From: Sphingomonas sp. C3-2
Lineage (GTDB): Bacteria > Pseudomonadota > Alphaproteobacteria > Sphingomonadales > Sphingomonadaceae
Length of the DNA stretch: 64,000 nucleotides
NCBI RefSeq assembly: GCF_033025475.1
Contig: NZ_CP130322.1
Span: forward strand, 1,426,001 to 1,490,000
Direction: 5' to 3'
A model generated the notes under the pieces. The model was not told the origin of the DNA. It saw only the letters and a list, made by a program, of their open reading frames with translations, and did not search any database. Position 1 is the first letter of the stretch; each line of letters starts with the position of its first letter. Position numbers and translations under genes: made by a program. This document shows positions 26,029-34,232 of this stretch, piece by piece.

Positions 26029-27117
26029 TCAGCCATCGGCGCCGAGCTCCGGCGCCGATGCCGGCACCCAGGCCGGATCGCTGGCAAAACGGATGGGCGG
26101 GGCGATATGATGCGCGCCGTCCACCGCCACCACCAGCCCGCGTTCGGCGGCATGCGGCTGGGTGAACGCTTCTTGGAAATCGAACACGGGCGCAAAGGCC
26201 ACGTCCCGGTCCGCGAACCACTCCACCCATTCGGCGCGCGTAGACGTGCGGAAGGTTTCGCGCAGATAGGCGATGAGCGGCGCTTGCGCCGGGCCCGGCT
26301 CCTCGCTGCCCAGCGGGATAAGGTCGGGGCGGCCAAGCGCGGTCAACAGATTTTCGACGAATTTGAGTTCACGACCGCCCAGCACGATGTGCCGGCCATC
26401 GGCGGTCTCATAGACATTGTAAAAGGCGGCCCCACCCAGCGAACGCTGAGTGGTTGAGCGCGGCGGCTCTCCGCCGCCGACCGCGCCGCCCGCGATATGC
26501 GCGCACCAGGGCAGCAGCGAATCGAACATCGCGACATCGATATAGTCGCCCCGCCCTGATTGCGCGCGACCGAGGAGCGCCATCAGCACGGCCGAAAGAC
26601 CCGTGAGCCCCGCCGCCATGTCGGCCGAGGGCGCGCCGGGGACAACCGGCATGCCGTCAGGCCCGTCATTGACCGAGAGGAAACCGGCCATCGCCTGCAC
26701 CGCCATGTCGTGCGCTGCGTGATGCGCCAGTTCCCCCGTCTGCCCAAAGGCCGAGATCGAGCAATAGACGATGCGCGGATTGCGCGCCGCCACTGCATCA
26801 TAGCCAAAGCCAAGGCGCTTCACGACGCCGGGACGAAAGCCTTCGATGAAGACATCCGCCTCGTCGATCAGCGCCCATAGCGCCTCGCGGCCCGCATCGC
26901 TCTTGAGATCGAGCGCGACGCTTTTCTTGCCACGATTGAGATTACGGAACCAGACTGACTGGCCGGCCTCGAACGGCGCCTGGGTGCGTGCGGGTTCCCC
27001 GGCCAGCGGTTCCACCTTCACCACCTCGGCACCGTGATCCGCCATCATCACCGAGAGCATCGGCCCCGGCAAAAATTGCGACAGATCGACGACCTTGATC
27101 CCAGTCAGCTTACCCAT
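26029..27117 (-). CDS. Family III CoA-transferase (CaiB/BaiF) 1
   Basis: 362 residues. Opening GIKVVDLSQFLPGPMLSVMMADHGAEVVKVE is the family N-terminus; WFRNLNRGKKSVALDLKS follows. The catalytic Asp that forms the anhydride with the acyl group is in HDMAVQAMAGFLSVND, about residue 140. Length is a little below the usual 390-400. Last gene of the five-gene operon, three bases after the second CaiB gene. Likely moves CoA between short-chain acids. With its neighbour it may form a two-subunit transferase or be a separate enzyme. Confidence 0.92.
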   Translation of the reverse strand: MGKLTGIKVVDLSQFLPGPMLSVMMADHGAEVVKVEPLAGEPARTQAPFEAGQSVWFRNLNRGKKSVALDLKSDAGREALWALIDEADVFIEGFRPGVVKRLGFGYDAVAARNPRIVYCSISAFGQTGELAHHAAHDMAVQAMAGFLSVNDGPDGMPVVPGAPSADMAAGLTGLSAVLMALLGRAQSGRGDYIDVAMFDSLLPWCAHIAGGAVGGGEPPRSTTQRSLGGAAFYNVYETADGRHIVLGGRELKFVENLLTALGRPDLIPLGSEEPGPAQAPLIAYLRETFRTSTRAEWVEWFADRDVAFAPVFDFQEAFTQPHAAERGLVVAVDGAHHIAPPIRFASDPAWVPASAPELGADG

Positions 27118-27120
27118 GAC

Positions 27121-28314
27121 TCAAACGATGCCCTTGTCCTTGAATGCCGCGATCTCCGCCGCGTCGTAACCCGCCTCTGCGAGGACGGTTTCGGTGTCGT
27201 TGCCCAGCAGCGGCCCTGCCCGATTGGGCAGGCGCTGGCCGTCGATCTTGATCGGGTTGGCCAGCACGCGCATCTCTGCGCGGTCGGGATGCACGACGCT
27301 GTCGACCATGCCCGTCGTCCGCAGATACGGATTGTCGAGCGCCTGATCGAGCGAGAACACCGGGGCAACCGGCATATGGCCGCCCAGCGCCTCGATCCAA
27401 TAAGCCGTCGGCTTGGTCGCAAACACCGCGTCGAGGATGGCGACAAGCGCGTCGCGGTTCTTGGTCCGATCCGCGGGCTTCAGGAAGCGCGGATCCTGCG
27501 CCAGTTCGGGACGGCCGATCTTTTCGGTCAGCACGGTCCAGAATTTGGGGATTTGCGCCATGATGAACACCGAACCATCCGCGGTCGGGAACATCTGGCT
27601 CGGGGTTACCGAGGGATGCGCCGAACGCACGGTGCGCGCGGTGATGTCGCCGGCGTTCAGATACCACATGGCCGGATAGCTGGTCTGGTGGATCGCGGTC
27701 GACAGCAGGTCGACATCGACATCGCGTCCCTGGCCGCTGCGCTGCGCATCGACAAGGGCGGCGAGCAGGCCGATCGCCATCATCGTGCCGGTCATGAAGT
27801 CGACGATCGACAGGCCGAAGCGCGTCGGCGGTGCCGACGGATCGCCGGTCATCGCCATGAAGCCGGCTTCCGCCTGCATCAGATAGTCATAGCCAGGCCA
27901 GCGTGCGCGCTCATTGTCGCGGCCATAGGCCGACAGATGCGCGCAGACGAGCGCGGGGTTGGCGTCCTTCAGATGCGCATAGGTCAGGCCGATCTTGCCC
28001 GGCAGGTCGCCGCGCAGATTGTTGACCACCGCGTGCGACGAGGCGGCGAGCCGGTGCAGGATCGCCTTGCCCTCTGGCGTGTTCAGATCAAGCGTCAGCG
28101 AGCGCTTGTTGAGATTGAAGCTCTGGAAGAACAGGCTTTCATTTTCACGCAGAAAGTGCGGCCCGACCGCCCGGGCGCTGTCTCCAGCGCCCGGTTGTTC
28201 GATCTTGATGACCTCTGCCCCCAGCTGGCCGAGGAACATGGTGCCGTACGGACCCGCACCATATTGCTCGGCCGAAAGGATGCGATAGCCTGCAAGGGGA
28301 AGCGCGCCCGTCAC
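27121..28314 (-). CDS. Family III CoA-transferase (CaiB/BaiF) 2
   Basis: 397 residues from GTG 28314 in a GTGA overlap with the acyl-CoA dehydrogenase stop; the longer open frame is rejected since family homology starts at LPLAGYRILSAEQYGAGPYGT. Then LGAEVIKIEQPGAGDSAR and SFNLNKRSLTLDL. The catalytic Asp is in GYDYLMQAEAGFMAMTG. Distinct from the downstream copy in sequence, so not a recent duplication. Confidence 0.92.
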   Translation of the reverse strand: MTGALPLAGYRILSAEQYGAGPYGTMFLGQLGAEVIKIEQPGAGDSARAVGPHFLRENESLFFQSFNLNKRSLTLDLNTPEGKAILHRLAASSHAVVNNLRGDLPGKIGLTYAHLKDANPALVCAHLSAYGRDNERARWPGYDYLMQAEAGFMAMTGDPSAPPTRFGLSIVDFMTGTMMAIGLLAALVDAQRSGQGRDVDVDLLSTAIHQTSYPAMWYLNAGDITARTVRSAHPSVTPSQMFPTADGSVFIMAQIPKFWTVLTEKIGRPELAQDPRFLKPADRTKNRDALVAILDAVFATKPTAYWIEALGGHMPVAPVFSLDQALDNPYLRTTGMVDSVVHPDRAEMRVLANPIKIDGQRLPNRAGPLLGNDTETVLAEAGYDAAEIAAFKDKGIV

Positions 28315-29480
28315 ACCGGGTTCCTCTTCAGCCACTGCTTGGCGATGATCATGCGCTGCATCTCGTTGGTGCCTTCGCCGATGCACATCAGCAGGGCATC
28401 ACGATAGAAGCGCTCGATCTCATATTCCTTGGAATAGCTGTAGCCGCCGAAGATGCGCATCGCCTCTTCGGAATTGCGGACCGCCGCTTCCGAGGCAAAG
28501 AACTTCGCCATGCCCGCTTCCATGTCGCAGCGTTCGCCGCGGTCATAGGCCTGGGCCGCATTCGCGACGAGCAGCTGCGCCGCCTTGGCGCGCGTCACCA
28601 TCTCCCCCAGCTTGAGCTGGATCGCCTGGTGCTGCGCGATAGGCTTGCCCATCGTCTTGCGGATCTGGGCATATTCGGTCGCCAGACGCAGCGAACCTTC
28701 GGCCAGGCCGACGCCGCGTGCCGCGACGTTGATGCGGCCAAGCTCAAGTCCGCCGGTCGCCTGGAAAAAGCCCTCGCCCTCGACGCCGCCGATCAGGTTG
28801 TCGGCCGGGATGCGGTAATTGTCGAACACCAGCTCGGCGCTGTCGATCGCCTTATAGCCGAGCTTGTCGAACTTCTTCGAAACCGTGAAGCCTTCGGCCT
28901 TGGGGGCGATGAAGATGCTCATGCCCTTATAGCGCGGCTCGGCCTTAGGATCGGTCTTCACCAGGAGCGCAAAGCAGCTGCCCTGCACGCCGTTGGTGAT
29001 CCAGGTCTTGGTGCCGTTGATCACATAGTGATCGCCGTCGCGCACCGCAGTGGTACGGATACCCTGAAGATCGGTGCCGGCATCGGGTTCGGTCAGCGCC
29101 AGGCCGCCGCGGATCTCGCCGCTGGCGAACTTGGGCAGCCATTGCTGCTTCTGCGCCTCGGTGCCGAAGCGTTCGACCGCCGCCGCCATGATCAGGTGCG
29201 AATTGACGATCCCCGTGATCGCCATCCAGTAGGACGAGATCTTGGTGATGATCTTGGCATAGGTCTTGGCCGGCAGGCCGAGACCGCCATATGCCTGATC
29301 GATCGTCGCACCGAACAGGCCCATTTCCTGCATTTGGCCGACAAGCTTTTCGGGCCAGATGTCGTTATGGTCGTGGTGCATGATGACGGGGCGCACTTCG
29401 CGTTCCAGCCACCGGTCGATCGCGTCGAGAAAGGCTTCTTCCTCGACCGGATCGATATGACGTTCCACATGTTGGGACAT
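28311..29480 (-). CDS. Acyl-CoA dehydrogenase
   Basis: 389 residues, full length. FAD/substrate signatures ALTEPDAGTDLQGIRTTA and GVQGSCFALLVK, and C-terminal RIFGGYSYSKEYEIERFYRDALLMCIGEGTNEMQRM. The catalytic base expected at the YRDA-xx-xxxxGT(N/S) segment: the Glu in GEGTNEMQR region fits the glutaryl/short-chain group. Reads like glutaryl-CoA or methylsuccinyl-type dehydrogenases, but the Arg that marks dicarboxylyl-CoA binding cannot be confirmed by eye. Third gene of the operon; expected to oxidise the CoA ester made by the CoA-transferases. Confidence 0.93.
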   Translation of the reverse strand: MSQHVERHIDPVEEEAFLDAIDRWLEREVRPVIMHHDHNDIWPEKLVGQMQEMGLFGATIDQAYGGLGLPAKTYAKIITKISSYWMAITGIVNSHLIMAAAVERFGTEAQKQQWLPKFASGEIRGGLALTEPDAGTDLQGIRTTAVRDGDHYVINGTKTWITNGVQGSCFALLVKTDPKAEPRYKGMSIFIAPKAEGFTVSKKFDKLGYKAIDSAELVFDNYRIPADNLIGGVEGEGFFQATGGLELGRINVAARGVGLAEGSLRLATEYAQIRKTMGKPIAQHQAIQLKLGEMVTRAKAAQLLVANAAQAYDRGERCDMEAGMAKFFASEAAVRNSEEAMRIFGGYSYSKEYEIERFYRDALLMCIGEGTNEMQRMIIAKQWLKRNPV

Positions 29481-29493
29481 TGTTGGCTTTTCC

Positions 29494-30003
29494 TCAGTCG
29501 TCGACGGGGCCGCAGCCGCGCTTCCACACGAGCACGGTGCGCTTGTAATGGCTCACGATCGTGCCATCCTGATTCTTGCCGACGGTCTTGAACGTCACGA
29601 TGCCCTGATCGGGTCGGCTCTTGCTCTCGCGCTTTTCGAGCACTTCGCTCTCGCTATACAGCGTGTCGCCGACGAACAGCGGATGGGTCATCCGCACTTC
29701 GTCCCAACCCAGATTGGCGATCGCCTTGCCGCTGGTGTCCGACACGCTCATCCCGGTCATCAGCGCAATGGTCAGCGGGCTGACCACGAGCGGCTTGCCG
29801 AACTCGGTCTTCTTCGAGAATTCATAATCGAAATGCGCCGGATGGGTGTTCATCGTCAGCAGCGTGAACCACACATTATCGGCATCGGTGATCGTGCGAC
29901 CGGGGCGGTGCTCATAGATGTGCCCCACCACGAAATCCTCGAAATAACGCCCCTGCACCTCGCGGAAACGTCCGGGGGCGACCTCGACCACACCGTCACG
30001 CAT
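29494..30003 (-). CDS. MaoC-like hydratase (mesaconyl/itaconyl-CoA hydratase type)
   Basis: 169 residues from ATG 30003, overlapping the lyase gene by 8 bases; a longer frame exists only as a shadow. RYFEDFVVGHIYEHRPGRTITDADNVWFTLLTMNTHPAHFD places the hot-dog-fold Asp/His pair (DADN and HPAHFD) exactly as in single-domain MaoC hydratases of the mesaconyl/itaconyl-CoA type, as I remember them. The GKPLVVSPLTIALMTGMSV segment follows. Expected to hydrate the enoyl-CoA formed by the dehydrogenase. Confidence 0.9.
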   Translation of the reverse strand: MRDGVVEVAPGRFREVQGRYFEDFVVGHIYEHRPGRTITDADNVWFTLLTMNTHPAHFDYEFSKKTEFGKPLVVSPLTIALMTGMSVSDTSGKAIANLGWDEVRMTHPLFVGDTLYSESEVLEKRESKSRPDQGIVTFKTVGKNQDGTIVSHYKRTVLVWKRGCGPVDD

Positions 30004-30826
30004 CGTTGTTGCTCCGCATTGCCAAAATCCTTTGATATCGCCGCATGATCGGTGCTTCGAGCATGCGGCCGTTGAAACGCACCGCGGCGCCACCGGCCGC
30101 GGCAAAAGCCTTTTCCGCCGCTTCCGCCTCGGCAATTTCCGCGGGCGTGGGGCGCAAAACCGAATTGATGACATCCACCTGCGACGGGTGGATCGCCGCC
30201 TTGGCCGAGAAGCCGAGCGCCTTTGCAGCGCGCGTTTCCGTCTCGAGGCCAGCAGCGTCATCGAGAATGATGTAGGGCACGTCGATCGCCGGGATCGACG
30301 CACCGGCACAGGCCTGGATGAAGGCGCCGCGCGCATAGGCCAGCGGCTCCCAGGCCAGCGCGACGCCGAGTTCGGCGGCAAAGTCGCCGCCGCCGAACAT
30401 CATGGCGACCACGCCGGGTTCGGCGGCGATCGCATGGCCCGCAGTCAACCCCTTCACGGTTTCGATCAGAGGCACGATGCCGGGGCAGCGCGCGCCGAGC
30501 ACCGAACGGATGATGCCGATTTCGGCCGGGCTTTCGACCTTGGGAACGAACAGCAGCGCCGGCAGGCGCGGCGCATCGGCCAGCGCGATGAGATCTTCCA
30601 GCCCGGCGCGCGTCGTCATGCCGTTGATGCGCAGGACCAGTCGGGCATCCCCCTCGGCGATTGCCGCGATCGATGCGGCGCGCGCCTCTGCCTTGCCGGC
30701 CTCGGGAACCGAATCCTCAAGGTCGACGCACACCACATCGGCGTCGCAGGCAAGCGCCCTTGCAAAGCGTTCGGGCTTGCTTCCCGGCACGAAAAGCATG
30801 GTTGAAAGGCCAGCCGCAGCGTTCAA
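29996..30826 (-). CDS. HpcH/HpaI (CitE-like) beta-hydroxyacyl-CoA lyase
   Basis: 276 residues from TTG 30826, preceded by GGAGG. TIM-barrel CitE signatures: STMLFVPGSKPERFARAL, VCVDLEDSVPEAGKAEAR (metal-binding Glu/Asp), LVLRINGMTTRAGLEDL, MMFGGGDFAAELG and KAAIHPSQVDVIN. Family members cleave malyl-, citramalyl- or related CoA esters to acetyl-CoA plus an oxo acid. First gene of the five-gene operon; a perfect operator sits 29-46 bp upstream of its start. Confidence 0.92.
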   Translation of the reverse strand: MNAAAGLSTMLFVPGSKPERFARALACDADVVCVDLEDSVPEAGKAEARAASIAAIAEGDARLVLRINGMTTRAGLEDLIALADAPRLPALLFVPKVESPAEIGIIRSVLGARCPGIVPLIETVKGLTAGHAIAAEPGVVAMMFGGGDFAAELGVALAWEPLAYARGAFIQACAGASIPAIDVPYIILDDAAGLETETRAAKALGFSAKAAIHPSQVDVINSVLRPTPAEIAEAEAAEKAFAAAGGAAVRFNGRMLEAPIMRRYQRILAMRSNNDA

Positions 30827-30854
30827 TCGATCCTCCTTGAACTGAGGGTCACAG

Positions 30855-30872
30855 AATTTGTCCGGACAAATT
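30855..30872. promoter_or_regulatory. Perfect palindromic operator, site 3
   Basis: AATTTGTCCGGACAAATT, an exact 18-bp inverted repeat centred between 30863 and 30864, in the promoter of the minus-strand lyase operon. On the minus strand a TATAAT overlaps its upstream edge (30875-30870) and a TTGACT lies at 30881-30876, so a bound protein would cover the core promoter, as expected for a repressor. Confidence 0.85.
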
Positions 30873-30909
30873 ATAAGTCAAGCACAAAAGCGCGACCCCC
30901 CGTTTTTCG

Positions 30910-31590
30910 TCAGAAGGGCTTCACCAAACCGAGGTACGAGGTGACAACGAGAAGCAGGTAAACGACCCACACCCAGATGCGCGTGCGGTCCATCGTCGCG
31001 CGCAGCGGAACCTCGGTCTCGTCGCTCGACCCTTCCTTGAGCAGGCGGCCAAGCTGCGGGCCGACGGGCTTGAACGATACGTCGATCATGATCGCCGCGG
31101 CGAAGATGAGGCCAAAGAGAAGCGCCTTCGACGCGAGCCAAACGGGCGCCAGCGGTTCACCGACGATCAGCGACTGGGCGCCGAGCCAGACATAAAAAAC
31201 CGTCAGCCCGATTCGCAGCCATGATTCGATCTTGCGGTCGCGCGCCGCGCGCGGCGTCATGTCGTGATTATGGGCATCCCAAACCAACCACAGCCACAAA
31301 CCACCCACGGCCCAAGCGGCGGCAAGCATCAGCGGCGGCACGGCCCAGAAGCCGCCCATGGTGACCACCGTCAGCGACACCGGAACCATCAGCGCCCAGG
31401 CCGTACGCGGGCCCATGTCGATGAGGACGAGAAGCTTGAGCAGGGCGATTCGCTGGTCGAGCGTGTAGATTTCACGTTTGCGAAAATGCTGCCCCGCAAG
31501 GAAAACGCCGACGTCTCCGCCGAGCCACAAAACGAACAAAAGCAAGTGGAAATAGACCAGGCTTGGGTAGGCCAAATCGGCAAATGTCAT
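30910..31590 (-). CDS. Multi-pass membrane protein, paralogue-like to 2351
   Basis: 226 residues, about five or six membrane helices. Helix 1 YFHLLLFVLWLGGDVGVFL has the same intramembrane His and WLG motif as AAHIAVLGYWLG at 2351. LIDMGPRTAWALMVPVSL and WDAHNHDM provide further His/Asp residues. Resembles DUF2269/CopD-like small membrane proteins; haem or metal binding is possible but unproven. Divergent from TonB receptor 3, with an operator in the shared 135-bp gap, so it is probably under the same control. Starts at ATG 31590. Confidence 0.8.
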   Translation of the reverse strand: MTFADLAYPSLVYFHLLLFVLWLGGDVGVFLAGQHFRKREIYTLDQRIALLKLLVLIDMGPRTAWALMVPVSLTVVTMGGFWAVPPLMLAAAWAVGGLWLWLVWDAHNHDMTPRAARDRKIESWLRIGLTVFYVWLGAQSLIVGEPLAPVWLASKALLFGLIFAAAIMIDVSFKPVGPQLGRLLKEGSSDETEVPLRATMDRTRIWVWVVYLLLVVTSYLGLVKPF

Positions 31591-31648
31591 GTCAAATTTC
31601 TCCCTCTGCGGGCCGAAGGCCGCTTGACAGCCATTGTGTTACATGAAA

Positions 31649-31664
31649 ATTTGTCCGGACAAAT
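31649..31664. promoter_or_regulatory. Perfect palindromic operator, site 4
   Basis: ATTTGTCCGGACAAAT, exact 16-bp palindrome centred between 31656 and 31657, in the divergent gap between the membrane protein and TonB receptor 3. A good -35 (TTGACA, 31624-31629) lies 17 bp upstream of a weak -10 (AAATTT, 31647-31652) that overlaps the left arm, so bound regulator would block transcription of the receptor. Confidence 0.85.
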
Positions 31665-31725
31665 CACAAAAAAGCTCCGCAGGCAGAAACGCCCCAACAC
31701 CGGATCGAATAAGAGGGAGAATTTG

Positions 31726-34194
31726 ATGAAACGCATCCTGCTCGCAGCGACAGCGCTGTCCGCGACGATTGCGATTACCCCCGTCCACGCGCAGTCAGAG
31801 GCAGGCGCTCAGGTCAGCTCAGCCGTCGACGATATCGTCGTGACCGCACAGCGCCGTTCGGAAAGCGTCCAGGACGTGCCGATCGCAATTTCGGCCTTCT
31901 CGGCCGATCAGCTTCAAAAGCAGGGCGTTTCGAATACTCTCGAGCTTGGTCGTTTTGTCCCAAACCTTGTGTCGATGAACAATACCGGCGTAGGTTCGGC
32001 CAATGCCTTCTATCTGCGCGGCCTCGGTAACACCGAAACCATCCCCACCTTCGACCCGCCGGTCGGCACCTATGTCGACGATATCTATCTGAGTCGGCAG
32101 AACGCGAACAACATCAACCTGTTCGACGTCGAGCGCGTGGAAGTGCTGCGCGGTCCGCAGGGCACGCTGTTCGGCCGCAATACCACCGGCGGCGCGGTCA
32201 ACGTGATCCTGCGCGAACCCGGCAACGAATTCGGCGGCTATGCCGAAATCGGCTATGGCCGTTTCAACAAGAAGGTCGTGCGCGGTTCGGCAGACATTCC
32301 GCTCGCCGACAGCTTCGCGGTCAAGATCAGCGGTTACTGGCAGAATGACGACGGTTACGCCAAGAACGTCACCACCGGCCAGCGCCTGAACGACGATGAT
32401 GGCTGGGGCGTCCGCCTTGGCATTCGCGGCGATCTTGCCCCCGGCGCCAAATGGACCGGTTCGTACGCGCATATCGTCGCGAACGGCGAAAACATTATGA
32501 ACTTCCAGTGCAACCCGGCCAATCCCAGCGAGTGCGACGGCCGTTTTGTCACGACCGGCCTGCGCGCAGGCAAGACGGCGGAAACCTCGCCCTATCTGGC
32601 CACCGTCAGCGGTCGCAAGGCGAACTATTTGATGGGCAACCGCACCAGCACCGATCTCGTCACCTCGAAGTTCGAGTTCGACGTTGCCCAGAATCTGTCG
32701 GCCAGCCTGATCACCGGCTTTGTCAGCCAGACCCAGCAATATGCGCTCGATTTCTATGACGGCCGCACCGGCCCGACGCTCGCCAACCCGGTTCCCCCGG
32801 TGCTCGGTCTAGCGCACGGCGCATTCGTCATCACCAACGACGGCCAGCACGAACAGTTCAGCCAGGAAATCAAGTTCAACGGCAGCGTTGGCGATGGTCT
32901 GATCGACTATGTCGCGGGCGCTTATTACCTTGTCGAGAACAACCGCACCGACTTTGCGGACCTCTTCTCGACCTCGGCAACGTCGCAGTTCCTGCTCGCC
33001 GACCGTATCCTGCGCAACAAGACCGAAGCCTATGCTGGCTATGCGCAGTTCGATCTCAACGCCACCGAGAAGCTGAAGCTCACCGCTGGTATCCGTTACA
33101 CGGATGAAACCAAGACGTTCGAACTCTCGGACAACCGTCTGAGCTGCAATGACGGCACCGTGGAAGCGACCTGCCTCAACACCGGCAACCTTTTCGGCCC
33201 GTCCGGCCTGGCCGTTCCGCACAAGCAGAGCGCCAAGCTGTGGACCCCGCGTTTTGCGGTGAACTACAAGGCCACCGACGATATCCTGCTCTTCGCCTCG
33301 GCGACGCGCGGGTTCAAATCGGGCGGCTGGAATGCGCGCGCAACCAACGTCAGCACCTTCCTGCCCTTCGGCCCCGAAAAGGTCTGGAGCTATGAAACCG
33401 GCATCAAGTCCGACTGGTTCAACCGCCGGGTCCGTGCCAACCTGACCTTCTTCTATACCGATGTCAGCGATCTGCAGACGCCGTCGGCGATCCTGAACGC
33501 CAATGGTTCGGCCACCTTCATCACCCGCAACTTCGCAGATATGCGCAACAAGGGCGTCGAAGCCGAATTCACCTTCGTTCCGGTCAACGGCCTCAACCTG
33601 TACGTCAATGGCGGCTATCAGGATGCCGAATTCCGCATCGACAAGAACGCCCCCGCATTCGACGAATTCGGCGTGCAGTCGGTCTATGCGCAGCAGCAGG
33701 CCTGCCTTGCCGCGCTTGCGGCCGGCAATGTCCCGGGCGTCGGCACCTCGCCGTGCGGCGCGGGCATCGTTGCTGCCGATGGCAGCATCGCCAAGCCGAC
33801 GCGTACGCCCAAATGGACCATTGCCTTCGGCGGCAATTACGAGGCCGAACTGGGCAGCAGCGGCATGACGCTGGTTCCCTCGATCAACGCCTCCTATCGG
33901 TCCAGCCAGGAAACCTCGGCATCCAACCTGACCATCTATTCGGGTTCGATCACCGGCGCCAACGGCACCTTCCCGGGCAATCCGTACGAAGGCACGATCC
34001 TCGCCGGTTCCTACTCGCCTGCCGCATGGTTCCTGAACGCCGGTTTGGCGCTCAACGGCGCTGACAAGGCGTGGCAGCTTTCGGTATCGTGCACCAACTG
34101 CCTCGGCGAAACGGCGGCCAACACCTCGCTGGTGAACACGCGCTACATCGATCCGCCGGCAACGTGGATGATCCGGGCGCGCCACAACTTCTGA
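31726..34194 (+). CDS. TonB-dependent receptor 3
   Basis: 822 residues from ATG 31726, preceded by GAGGGAG; earlier in-frame starts run through the operator and are rejected. Signal peptide ILLAATALSATIAITPVHAQ, plug start DDIVVTAQRRSESVQDVPIAI, plug motif VEVLRGPQGTLFGRNTTGGAVNVIL, barrel ending in RARHNF. Several extracellular-loop Cys pairs (CNPANPSEC, CNDGTVEATC). Heads the right-arm transcription unit: receptor, MFS carrier, flavoprotein, nitrilase-fold protein, methyltransferase and two small proteins follow on the same strand with short gaps. Confidence 0.95.
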   Translation: MKRILLAATALSATIAITPVHAQSEAGAQVSSAVDDIVVTAQRRSESVQDVPIAISAFSADQLQKQGVSNTLELGRFVPNLVSMNNTGVGSANAFYLRGLGNTETIPTFDPPVGTYVDDIYLSRQNANNINLFDVERVEVLRGPQGTLFGRNTTGGAVNVILREPGNEFGGYAEIGYGRFNKKVVRGSADIPLADSFAVKISGYWQNDDGYAKNVTTGQRLNDDDGWGVRLGIRGDLAPGAKWTGSYAHIVANGENIMNFQCNPANPSECDGRFVTTGLRAGKTAETSPYLATVSGRKANYLMGNRTSTDLVTSKFEFDVAQNLSASLITGFVSQTQQYALDFYDGRTGPTLANPVPPVLGLAHGAFVITNDGQHEQFSQEIKFNGSVGDGLIDYVAGAYYLVENNRTDFADLFSTSATSQFLLADRILRNKTEAYAGYAQFDLNATEKLKLTAGIRYTDETKTFELSDNRLSCNDGTVEATCLNTGNLFGPSGLAVPHKQSAKLWTPRFAVNYKATDDILLFASATRGFKSGGWNARATNVSTFLPFGPEKVWSYETGIKSDWFNRRVRANLTFFYTDVSDLQTPSAILNANGSATFITRNFADMRNKGVEAEFTFVPVNGLNLYVNGGYQDAEFRIDKNAPAFDEFGVQSVYAQQQACLAALAAGNVPGVGTSPCGAGIVAADGSIAKPTRTPKWTIAFGGNYEAELGSSGMTLVPSINASYRSSQETSASNLTIYSGSITGANGTFPGNPYEGTILAGSYSPAAWFLNAGLALNGADKAWQLSVSCTNCLGETAANTSLVNTRYIDPPATWMIRARHNF

Positions 34195-34232
34195 TCACCC
34201 GCACCGAACAGGAACGAGGGAACAACGATAAT

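Noticed and set aside
31264-31725. Extended start for TonB receptor 3
   Set aside because: The extension crosses the operator and promoter and lies antisense to the membrane-protein gene; a signal peptide and ribosome site support ATG 31726.
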